Source: an uncultured Fidelibacterota bacterium (GTDB taxonomy: Bacteria; Fidelibacterota; Marinisomatia; Marinisomatales; Marinisomataceae). Taken from it: a stretch of 64,000 nt of DNA. This document shows positions 56,073 to 64,000 of this stretch, piece by piece. The stretch covers positions 1 to 64,000 of the forward strand of contig CABZHT010000002.1 of the NCBI GenBank assembly GCA_902525615.1, read 5' to 3'. The notes under the pieces are model-generated. The model was not told where the DNA came from, did not search any database, and worked only from the letters and a program-made list of their open reading frames with translations. The position numbers were made by a program, and so were the translations under genes. How positions within the stretch are numbered: position 1 is the stretch's first letter; the number at the start of each line of letters is the position of its first letter.

Positions 56073-59000
56073 AAAAGAAGAATCAAGAATTTGTTAAGAC
56101 TAATTCTCACGTTCTTGAGGATACTACTAATCAAGAATTTGGGTACTGGAAAAGTCTTAAAGATATTTCATCAGAAGATGATTATAATCGTTTTTTAAAA
56201 CAGTCTGAGCATAATGTTGATAACGGTCTTTCAAGAAGAAATTTTTTATCATTGATTGCTGCATCAGTTGCACTTGCTGGATTAGAGGGTTGTAAAAAGC
56301 CTGTTCAAAAAATAATCCCTTATGTTGAAGCTGAAATTGGTACAATTCCTGGTATTCCTAAATATTATGCAAGTACTTTACCTTTTAAAAATAATGCTTT
56401 AGGTGTTGTTATTGAAAATCATGATGAAAGACCTGTAAAAGTTGAGGGTAATGAAAAACATCCAACTTCTTTAGGTAAATCAAATTCCTTTGCACAGGCT
56501 AGCACATTAGAAATGTATGATCCTGACAGAGCAAGAGGTGTAAAGTTTAAAGGTAATAAAGTTGATTGGAATGAATATTTAAAGTTTGCTAAAAGTATCA
56601 ATGATGGCAATGGTAAAGGTTTGGCAGTGCTCATGCAAGAGTCATCTTCCCCAACTATTAAGTCAATTCAGGAAGACTTTAAAAAGAATTTACCAAATGC
56701 AGATTGGGTTGTATATGAATCAGTTAATAATGAAAATTTATATGACGGAATCGAACTAGCGTTTTCAAAAAGATTGCAACCGCTTTATAGATTAGAAAAA
56801 GCTCAGATTATAGTTTCATTGGGTTCAGACTTTTTGGGAGTCGATGATAATAATATATACCATACAAGAAAGTTTGCTCAGAATAGAAACATTGTTGACG
56901 AAAATAGCACCATGAATAGATTGTATGTTGCTGAAAGCTCTATATCATCTACCGGATCAAGTGCTGATCACAGGCTAAATGTCCCGCAACATGAGATGGA
57001 AAATTTATTAGCTGAATTAGCTTATGAACTCAAACAGCTTGGATTAAGAATTGAAGCCAAAAAAGTTAAGAGTTCAAATAATTTATGGGTTAAAGCTGCC
57101 GCAAAAGACTTATTTGATGGAAGAGGTGAATCAATTATAATTGGAGGTTCATCTTTATCTAAAGAGTTCCACCAATTGATTGCTCTAATTAATTATAATT
57201 TAAAAGCTCCTGTTGATTATTATCCTTTAAATATGTCTCAGGTTTCATCGATAAATAATTTTGAGTCACTTTGCAATGACATGAAAAATGGCAAGATTAA
57301 TAATTTAATCATTCTTGGCGCTAATCCAGTTTATGATTCTCCTGTTGATTTTGATTTTGCAGAATCATTGAAAAAAGTTAAAAATTCAGTTCATCTAACT
57401 AATATAATTGATGAAACCTCAAAGCTATGTTCATGGAATATTGCTATGAACCATTATTTTGAATGTTGGGGAGATGCAATGACTTACGATGGACATGTAA
57501 GTATTGTTCAACCTCAAATTATGCCATTATTTGATTCTAAAAGTATCATCCAAGTACTTTCTCCAATCGTTCACTCAAAAGAGCAAAGTGCGTATGATAC
57601 TGTTAAAAATGTTTGGAAATCAAACATTATTAAAAGTGGAAATTTTGAAAGAGAATGGGATAAAGTTTTACATGATGGGTTATATAAAAAACCAATTTTT
57701 AAAAAGGTCAATGTCAGGCCTGCTTCAAAAATATCTACAGCTGTACTAAATAATTATAGTTTAGATAATGATAAATTTGAAATTGTTTTTTGTCCTTCCT
57801 CTTCTGTTTACGATGGGAGGTATGCAAACAACGGTTGGTTGCAAGAAATTCCTAAGCCAATAACAAGCCTAACTTGGGATAATGCTGCACTAATTAGTAT
57901 AAAGGTTGCAAAGAAACTAAATATAAAAAATGGTCAAATGTTAGAAATCTCAGTGGGAGATAAATCTATAAATATTCCTGCTTTTATAACACCTGGACAA
58001 AATCAAAAATCAATAACCCTTGAATTGGGTTATGGAAGAAAATTCGATGGAAGAATTGGAAATGAAGTTGGATTTAATGTTTATCCATTAAGAAGTTCTG
58101 ATAGTCCATCATTTATATTAAATGGATCTATAAAAGTTTTAAACGAAACATATCCACTAGCTTCAACTCAAGATCATCACGGATTAGAGGATGATAAGTA
58201 TGCTGCACCAGGTTTTGATGACCTTGCCAATAAAGAGACACAATCAAGAATCCCAGAATTAGTTAAACAGTCAACACTAGATTACTATAAAGATAATCCT
58301 GATTGGGTTCAAAAAAAGGTTGAACAACATAAACCAGATAAGAATAGAAGTTGGGCTGATCATTCAATGTATAATCCTGATTGGGATTATTCAAAAGGAC
58401 CACAATGGGGAATGTCCATCGATCTAACGAGTTGTACTTCTTGTAATGCTTGTTCCATTGCTTGCCAAAGTGAAAATAATATTCCAGTTGTAGGTAAGCA
58501 GCAGGTTATGAATGGTAGAGAAATGCATTGGATAAGAATAGATAATTATTTTGCTGGAGATCCTGATAATCCTGAAGTGTCGACTCAATCTGTAGCTTGT
58601 GTTCATTGTGAGCTTGCACCTTGTGAATCTGTCTGTCCAGTAGCTGCTACGACACACTCTTCCGATGGTGTAAATCAAATGACTTATAATAGATGCCTTG
58701 GAACCAGATATTGTGCAAATAATTGTCCTTACAAGGTAAGAAAATTTAATTTTTACAATTACACAAGAGATTTGCCTGAAGTGGTACAGATGGCAATGAA
58801 TCCGGATGTTTCCATCAGGTTTAGAGGTGTAATGGAAAAATGTACATACTGTTATCAAAGAATTAGCTCAGCTAGAATTACTGCGGAAAATGAAGGAAGA
58901 GAAATTAAAGATGGAGACTTCCAGGTTGCTTGTCAACAATCATGTCCCGCTGATGCAATTAAATTCGGAGATATAAATGATCCTAACAGTGAAGTTAGCA

Positions 59001-59134
59001 AAGCAAAAAGAAGAAATCGCGATTATGCATTACTAGCTCATTTGGGTACTGCTCCACGAACAACTTATTTGGCAAAAATTAGAAATCAGAACCCAATGCT
59101 TGTTTCAAAATCTCAAAATGGGAGTTATCAATAG
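56051..59134 (+). CDS. actB: alternative complex III subunit B (molybdopterin-oxidoreductase-like plus FeS ferredoxin domain)
   Basis: TAT-like SRRNFLSLIAASVALAGLEGC; C-terminal CTSCNACSIACQ..CVHCELAPCESVCPV..CLGTRYCANNCPYKVR FeS motifs. Confidence 0.95.
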   Translation: MSKMSQIEKKNQEFVKTNSHVLEDTTNQEFGYWKSLKDISSEDDYNRFLKQSEHNVDNGLSRRNFLSLIAASVALAGLEGCKKPVQKIIPYVEAEIGTIPGIPKYYASTLPFKNNALGVVIENHDERPVKVEGNEKHPTSLGKSNSFAQASTLEMYDPDRARGVKFKGNKVDWNEYLKFAKSINDGNGKGLAVLMQESSSPTIKSIQEDFKKNLPNADWVVYESVNNENLYDGIELAFSKRLQPLYRLEKAQIIVSLGSDFLGVDDNNIYHTRKFAQNRNIVDENSTMNRLYVAESSISSTGSSADHRLNVPQHEMENLLAELAYELKQLGLRIEAKKVKSSNNLWVKAAAKDLFDGRGESIIIGGSSLSKEFHQLIALINYNLKAPVDYYPLNMSQVSSINNFESLCNDMKNGKINNLIILGANPVYDSPVDFDFAESLKKVKNSVHLTNIIDETSKLCSWNIAMNHYFECWGDAMTYDGHVSIVQPQIMPLFDSKSIIQVLSPIVHSKEQSAYDTVKNVWKSNIIKSGNFEREWDKVLHDGLYKKPIFKKVNVRPASKISTAVLNNYSLDNDKFEIVFCPSSSVYDGRYANNGWLQEIPKPITSLTWDNAALISIKVAKKLNIKNGQMLEISVGDKSINIPAFITPGQNQKSITLELGYGRKFDGRIGNEVGFNVYPLRSSDSPSFILNGSIKVLNETYPLASTQDHHGLEDDKYAAPGFDDLANKETQSRIPELVKQSTLDYYKDNPDWVQKKVEQHKPDKNRSWADHSMYNPDWDYSKGPQWGMSIDLTSCTSCNACSIACQSENNIPVVGKQQVMNGREMHWIRIDNYFAGDPDNPEVSTQSVACVHCELAPCESVCPVAATTHSSDGVNQMTYNRCLGTRYCANNCPYKVRKFNFYNYTRDLPEVVQMAMNPDVSIRFRGVMEKCTYCYQRISSARITAENEGREIKDGDFQVACQQSCPADAIKFGDINDPNSEVSKAKRRNRDYALLAHLGTAPRTTYLAKIRNQNPMLVSKSQNGSYQ

Positions 59135-60514
59135 ATGTCAATCAAATCAAAAGCTTTGATTAGAGCAGAAAAACTTCTTCCTGGAAACCAGGATTTTACA
59201 TCTATTACAGAGGATATTGCTGGTGTACCTGAACAGAAAAAAACACCAATTCAATGGTGGTTATTATTTGGATTTTCACTTTCGCTTTTATCTATTTTTG
59301 TTGGAAGCGTTGGATTTCTAATTTGGGAAGGTACTGGAATATGGGGTATTAATAATCCTGTTTTTTGGGGTTGGGCTATCATCAATTTTGTTTGGTGGGT
59401 TGGTATAGGTCATGCTGGTACATTGATATCCGCAATCTTACATTTGTTCAGACAGAACTGGAGAAATGCAATTAACAGGTTTGCAGAAACCATGACTTTG
59501 TTTGCTGTTATTTGTGCACTAGTTTTTCCTGGAATTCACGTTGGTAGAATATGGGTTGCATATTGGTTCTTACCACTTCCAAACCAAATGGGAATGTGGC
59601 CTAACATGCGCAGTCCATTGATTTGGGACTTCTTTGCTGTATTTACATATTTTACTGTTTCTTTACTTTTTTGGTACACAGGCTTAATACCTGATTTAGC
59701 AACATTAAGAGATAGAGCAAAAGGTTTAAAAAAGAAAGTTTACGGATTTTTTGCTCTTGGATGGAGAGGTGGAAATCGTCAATGGCAACACTATGAGCTT
59801 GCCTATTTAGTGCTTGCTGGTATTTCAACTCCTCTAGTTTTATCTGTGCACAGTGTTGTTAGCTCTGACTTTGCAACAAGTGTAATTCCTGGTTGGCACA
59901 CAACAATTTTTCCACCTTATTTTGTAGCTGGAGCAATTTATTCTGGCTTTGGGATGGTTATGACCCTTTCAATCATTGCAAGAAAAGTCTATAACTTAGG
60001 ACATATTATCACTGTTGAGCACTTAGACAAGATGGCTCAGATTATGTTATTAACAGGCTGTATGGTTGGTTATGCCTATTCCATGGAGTTCTTTGTTGCT
60101 TGGTATAGTGGAAATCCATACGAATCCTTTGCATTTGTTAACAGAGCTTTAGGTCCATATTGGTGGGGTTATTGGGCAATGATATTTTGTAATGTTGTAG
60201 TACCTCAATTCTTTTGGTTTGAAAAATACAGAAGACACATTCCATTTTTATTTATTACCTCTATTCTTGTGAATATTGGAATGTGGTTCGAAAGATTTGT
60301 TATTGTTGTTATCACACTCCATAGAGATTTTATGCCTGGAGCATGGGCAATGTATAATCCAACAATGTGGGATGTTGCTATTTACTTGGGAACGTTCGGA
60401 TTGTTTTTTACAGGATTTTTATTATTCCTAAGATTTTTACCAATGGTTTCAATTGCAGAAGCAAAATTAGTTTTACCTGAGTCGGATCCACATCATGGAG
60501 ATAGTCATGAGTAA
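59135..60514 (+). CDS. actC: alternative complex III subunit C (NrfD-like)
   Basis: Multi-pass; [45 protein letters not shown]. Confidence 0.95.
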   Translation: MSIKSKALIRAEKLLPGNQDFTSITEDIAGVPEQKKTPIQWWLLFGFSLSLLSIFVGSVGFLIWEGTGIWGINNPVFWGWAIINFVWWVGIGHAGTLISAILHLFRQNWRNAINRFAETMTLFAVICALVFPGIHVGRIWVAYWFLPLPNQMGMWPNMRSPLIWDFFAVFTYFTVSLLFWYTGLIPDLATLRDRAKGLKKKVYGFFALGWRGGNRQWQHYELAYLVLAGISTPLVLSVHSVVSSDFATSVIPGWHTTIFPPYFVAGAIYSGFGMVMTLSIIARKVYNLGHIITVEHLDKMAQIMLLTGCMVGYAYSMEFFVAWYSGNPYESFAFVNRALGPYWWGYWAMIFCNVVVPQFFWFEKYRRHIPFLFITSILVNIGMWFERFVIVVITLHRDFMPGAWAMYNPTMWDVAIYLGTFGLFFTGFLLFLRFLPMVSIAEAKLVLPESDPHHGDSHE

Positions 60515-61040
60515 ATATGGTGTAATAGCAAAGTTTGACAATCCTCAATCATTGGTGCATGCTGCAGAAAAAGTAAGAGATGAAGGTTTTACTAAATTTG
60601 ATTGTCATTCACCATTTCCAATTCATGGCATGGATGATGCCATGGGTTTAAAACGTTCAAAGCTTGGTTATGTTATTGGAGCAATGGGTTTAACTGGAGC
60701 ATTATTTGGTTTTGGGCTACAAACTTGGATTCATTCTATTGAATATCCAATGAACATTAGTGGTAAGCCATATTTTGCATATCCTGCGTATGCTATTATT
60801 ACTTTTGAGTTAATGGTTTTATTTAGTGCTTTTGGTGCAGTATTTGGAATGATGTTCTTTAATCGTATTCCAAGATTCCATCACCCTGTTTTTTATTCTG
60901 AAAAATTTTCTGATGTCAGCAGTGATGCATTTTATGTAAGCATTGAAATTGATGATCCTAAGTATGATGAAAGTGGTGTAATCGATTTTTTAAAAAATAT
61001 TGGTGGAACTGAAATAGAGGTATTGACAGATGAGAATTAA
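60507..61040 (+). CDS. actD: alternative complex III subunit D (DUF3341)
   Basis: [50 protein letters not shown]. Confidence 0.94.
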   Translation: MSKYGVIAKFDNPQSLVHAAEKVRDEGFTKFDCHSPFPIHGMDDAMGLKRSKLGYVIGAMGLTGALFGFGLQTWIHSIEYPMNISGKPYFAYPAYAIITFELMVLFSAFGAVFGMMFFNRIPRFHHPVFYSEKFSDVSSDAFYVSIEIDDPKYDESGVIDFLKNIGGTEIEVLTDEN

Positions 61041-61638
61041 TATTATTTTATTTTGTTTACTATTTCTGACCGGATGTTTCAGAGGTTCAAAGTTTGAAAA
61101 TACTCCAATACATTTAAATCCAAATATGGATAATCAACAGAAATATCGTTCTTTGGAAGAAAGTAATTTTTTTACTGATGGATCAACCATGAGAAAGCCT
61201 ATTGAAGGAACTGTAGCAAGAGGAATGATTTCTGAGAATCATTCATTTATTAGTGGTAAAAATGATGACGGCACATTTATAATTTCTAACCCACTTGAAT
61301 TGTCTGCTGAAGTTCTTGATAGAGGGCAGGAAAGGTATAACATTTATTGTAGTGTTTGCCACTCACAGGTTGGTAACGGAAAAGGTATTGTGACTCAATA
61401 TGATTATCCAGTAATTCCAGCAAATTTACATGATCAACGCATCAGAGAGCAAGCCGATGGAGAGATGTATAATACTATAGTTTATGGTCTACGAAGTATG
61501 CCTGCTTACGGTTATCAGATAGATACTGAAGATGTTTGGTCGATCGTTCATTATGTAAGAGCGCTTCAAAGAAGTCAAAATGCTACTTTTGAAGATTTGC
61601 CACAAGAAGAGCAAAATAAGTTAGGTGACAATTCATGA
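61030..61638 (+). CDS. actE: alternative complex III subunit E, monoheme cytochrome c lipoprotein
   Basis: Lipobox LLFLTGC; CSVCH; MRKPIEGTVARG; GLRSMPAYGYQI. Confidence 0.93.
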   Translation: MRINIILFCLLFLTGCFRGSKFENTPIHLNPNMDNQQKYRSLEESNFFTDGSTMRKPIEGTVARGMISENHSFISGKNDDGTFIISNPLELSAEVLDRGQERYNIYCSVCHSQVGNGKGIVTQYDYPVIPANLHDQRIREQADGEMYNTIVYGLRSMPAYGYQIDTEDVWSIVHYVRALQRSQNATFEDLPQEEQNKLGDNS

Positions 61639-62840
61639 TGAATCTTGATCCAAAGAACTATTCTTATGTTTCAAAAAAATCAAATAATTTGATTCTAATT
61701 GCAGTTGGTTACATTGCAATACTTTTAACTTGGTTTTTTGGCTCATCAGATAAGGTATTTTACTTCTCATACTTAACTTCATATTTTTATTGGTTGAGTA
61801 TCATTTTAGGTGGAATGTTCTTTATTATGGTGCATTATGCTTTTTCAGCAACTTGGAGTGTGTCTATAAGAAGAATCATGGAAAATACAATTATGTTAAT
61901 ACCGTTATTCACTCTACCATTTATTCCAATTATTTTTGGCATGGAAAAGTTATTTAAATGGCTTCCCAATCACTACTATTGGAAAACTCATGATTTTGAG
62001 GCTGATTATTTAATTCAACACAAATTAGCATATTTAAATGAAGACTCATTTATTTTCAGAGCATTCCTATATTTTGCTTTATGGAATATTATAGCACTAT
62101 TTATATACTTTAATTCTATGAAACATGATAAAAGCGGTGATATAAAAATTTTGGAGAGACTAAGATATTTTTGTATGAGTCCAATGGGCGTCTTTTTCTT
62201 TATTAGTCTTACATTTGCAGGATTGGATTGGCAAATGAGTCTTGATCCGCACTGGTATTCAACTATGTATGGTGTTTACACATTTGCAGGAGCTTTCTTA
62301 GCATTCTTAGCTTTCTTAACATTTACCATAATTAGATTACAAGATCAGGGATATTTAAAAGATATAGTATCTATTGAACACTTTCATGATTTAGGAAAGT
62401 ACTTATTTGCTTTTACTGTATTCTATTGCTATATAGCTGGCGCACAATTTTATTTCATTTGGTACAGCAATATTCCAGAGGAAACCATATGGTATCTCCA
62501 CAGATGGGTTGGCTCTTGGAAAGCTATAAGTGTATTATTAATTGTAGGGAAATTTTTCATTCCATTTTTCATTTTAATTTTTAGAGGTTCGAAAAGAAAT
62601 ATTAGGTTATTACAAGTTATGACCATTTGGGTTTTATTTATGCATTATATAGATATTAATTTTATCATAATGCCTACTGTACATAAACAAGATTTTTATT
62701 TTGGTATTTACGATTTGATTACAATGTTAAGTTTTGCATTAATTTTCATTGGGGGTTTTAAATACATAACCTCAAGATCAAATCTTGTACCATTAAATGA
62801 CACAGAGCTTGTACATTCAATTAATCACAGGAATCATTAA
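61635..62840 (+). CDS. actF: alternative complex III subunit F (membrane)
   Basis: Multi-pass; HYAFSATWSVSIRRIMENTI, FAGLDWQMSLDPHWYSTMYGVYTFAG. Confidence 0.93.
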   Translation: MMNLDPKNYSYVSKKSNNLILIAVGYIAILLTWFFGSSDKVFYFSYLTSYFYWLSIILGGMFFIMVHYAFSATWSVSIRRIMENTIMLIPLFTLPFIPIIFGMEKLFKWLPNHYYWKTHDFEADYLIQHKLAYLNEDSFIFRAFLYFALWNIIALFIYFNSMKHDKSGDIKILERLRYFCMSPMGVFFFISLTFAGLDWQMSLDPHWYSTMYGVYTFAGAFLAFLAFLTFTIIRLQDQGYLKDIVSIEHFHDLGKYLFAFTVFYCYIAGAQFYFIWYSNIPEETIWYLHRWVGSWKAISVLLIVGKFFIPFFILIFRGSKRNIRLLQVMTIWVLFMHYIDINFIIMPTVHKQDFYFGIYDLITMLSFALIFIGGFKYITSRSNLVPLNDTELVHSINHRNH

Positions 62841-62842
62841 TC

Positions 62843-63142
62843 ATGGATCATAATTCAGGGTACGAAAAAAAAGATATTCCAGTAAGACCAGTACTAATAG
62901 GGGGAGTTATATTTATTCTAACTGTTCTAGGTACCATTTACATGCTTTATGAATACTATATTCGAGTTCTTGATAGCACTACTTATGAATTTAAATTAAG
63001 TAAGCGTTCAACTAACTTAGAAGAGCTGAATAAATTTGAGCAAGAAAATCTTAATAGCTATAAAGCTAAAGATGGTGAAGAAAACAGTTACCAAATTCCT
63101 ATTGAAAGATCAAAGGAAATCCTTCTGAATGAAAAGAAATAG
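62843..63142 (+). CDS. small single-TM protein in ACIII/SCO operon
   Basis: One TM, then C-terminal NSYQIPIERSKEILL; between actF and SCO1. Confidence 0.7.
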   Translation: MDHNSGYEKKDIPVRPVLIGGVIFILTVLGTIYMLYEYYIRVLDSTTYEFKLSKRSTNLEELNKFEQENLNSYKAKDGEENSYQIPIERSKEILLNEKK

Positions 63143-63953
63143 TATTTTTCTTTCTATTTTTCTTTTACTAACAAGTCTTGCGCATGCCCAAACTTTAAAA
63201 AAAGAATTTCCAAGCGAACAGCAAATAGATGTTATTGAAAATTTGGGCGATTTTATTCCGCTTGATACAGTGTTTATCGATGAGAGCGGTAGCGAGGTAG
63301 AGCTATCAACTTTTTTTAATAAGGAGATCCCAACAGTCTTAACATTAAATTATTTTGAATGTCCAATGTTATGCACTCTTGTTCTTAATGGTCTTGCTGA
63401 ATCATTAAAAAATTTAACTTTGAATGCTGGCGATGAATTTCAGGTTATAACTATTGATATTAACCCAAATGAAAAAACCTTATTTGCAAATCAAAAAAAG
63501 AAAAATTACATCAAGGGATTTGGATTAAAAAATATTAAAGATGACTGGCATTTTCTTACTGGAACAGAAGAAAATATAAAAAAAGTTGCAGATAGTATTG
63601 GTTATATATATTATTATGATGCACAGAGAGATGAATATATGCATCCAGCTGCCATAACATTACTAAGTTCTGAAGGAAAAATTTCCCGATATCTATATGG
63701 AATTGAATATCCAGTTAAGGATTTAAAATTGGGAATTTTAGAAGCATCAGAGGGCAAAATTGGTAGTACTTTAGATAAGATTATTTTGTATTGTTATCAT
63801 TATGATCCATACAAAAATACTTATACAATTTTTGCTACCAATATTATGCGTTTAGGAGGTATATTTACTATCCTTTTTCTATGCATTATGCTAGTAAGTT
63901 ATTGGAAAAAAGATAAAAACTTATTTGATAAGGACAGTTTGAATGTTAGATAG
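63129..63953 (+). CDS. SCO1/SenC family copper chaperone-like protein
   Basis: LNYFECPMLCTLVLNG (CxxxC), FQVITIDINPNEK, HFLTGTEENIKKVADSIGY...HPAAITLLS. Confidence 0.93.
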   Translation: MKRNSIFLSIFLLLTSLAHAQTLKKEFPSEQQIDVIENLGDFIPLDTVFIDESGSEVELSTFFNKEIPTVLTLNYFECPMLCTLVLNGLAESLKNLTLNAGDEFQVITIDINPNEKTLFANQKKKNYIKGFGLKNIKDDWHFLTGTEENIKKVADSIGYIYYYDAQRDEYMHPAAITLLSSEGKISRYLYGIEYPVKDLKLGILEASEGKIGSTLDKIILYCYHYDPYKNTYTIFATNIMRLGGIFTILFLCIMLVSYWKKDKNLFDKDSLNVR

Positions 63954-64000
63954 ATTGACAGAGTTTTTCTTTCCCAAGCAAGTATCAACTTTTGCGAGTG
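63943..64000 (+). CDS. 3'-truncated CDS, probably cytochrome c oxidase subunit II
   Basis: ATG 63943 reads MLDRLTEFFFPKQVSTFAS to the window edge; position after SCO1 in ACIII/oxidase operons suggests coxB. Confidence 0.4.
   Translation, partial: MLDRLTEFFFPKQVSTFAS

Noticed and set aside
58424-58858. Minus-strand 144-aa ORF
   Set aside because: Antisense to the FeS-cluster region of actB; Cys/Ser-rich composition is the mirror of that sequence.

Overview
This is an AT-rich, densely coding bacterial chromosome segment. The gene content (two TonB-dependent receptors, many lipoproteins, alternative complex III, Ni-SOD) fits a marine diderm of the FCB group, possibly Marinimicrobia-like; the taxonomy is inference only. 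I see no CRISPR array, transposase, integrase, prophage or rRNA. Main blocks, in order: lipA (5'-truncated) and lon; tRNA-Val with a decayed second copy about 0.6 kb downstream; a TonB-dependent receptor followed by a beta-propeller phytase-like lipoprotein; assorted lipoproteins and metabolic genes (carbamate kinase, 5-FCL, ubiE/menE-type methyltransferase, acs); a 1115-aa internally duplicated CPBP-protease-like membrane protein; a Rieske / b561-like / YceI neighbourhood; a glycan operon with TagD-like and CDP-glycerol transferase-like genes; queC-queE-queD-queF; Ni-SOD with an apparent Sec signal; tRNA-Lys(CTT); glpX and class I FBA; sodB, tpx, usp and an SLC13 transporter; and an actABCDEF alternative complex III operon leading into SCO1 and a truncated CDS, probably coxB. 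The observations most worth checking are: a 15-bp-stem intrinsic-terminator-like hairpin inside the signal-peptide codons of the phytase-like gene; the two-fold duplicated CPBP protein with a palindrome over its putative -10; the decayed tRNA-Val copy; Ni-SOD whose Ni hook would be exposed by signal peptidase alone; the Rieske/b561/YceI module; and several unlisted small membrane-protein ORFs. No single locus is clearly a new defence or mobile system.
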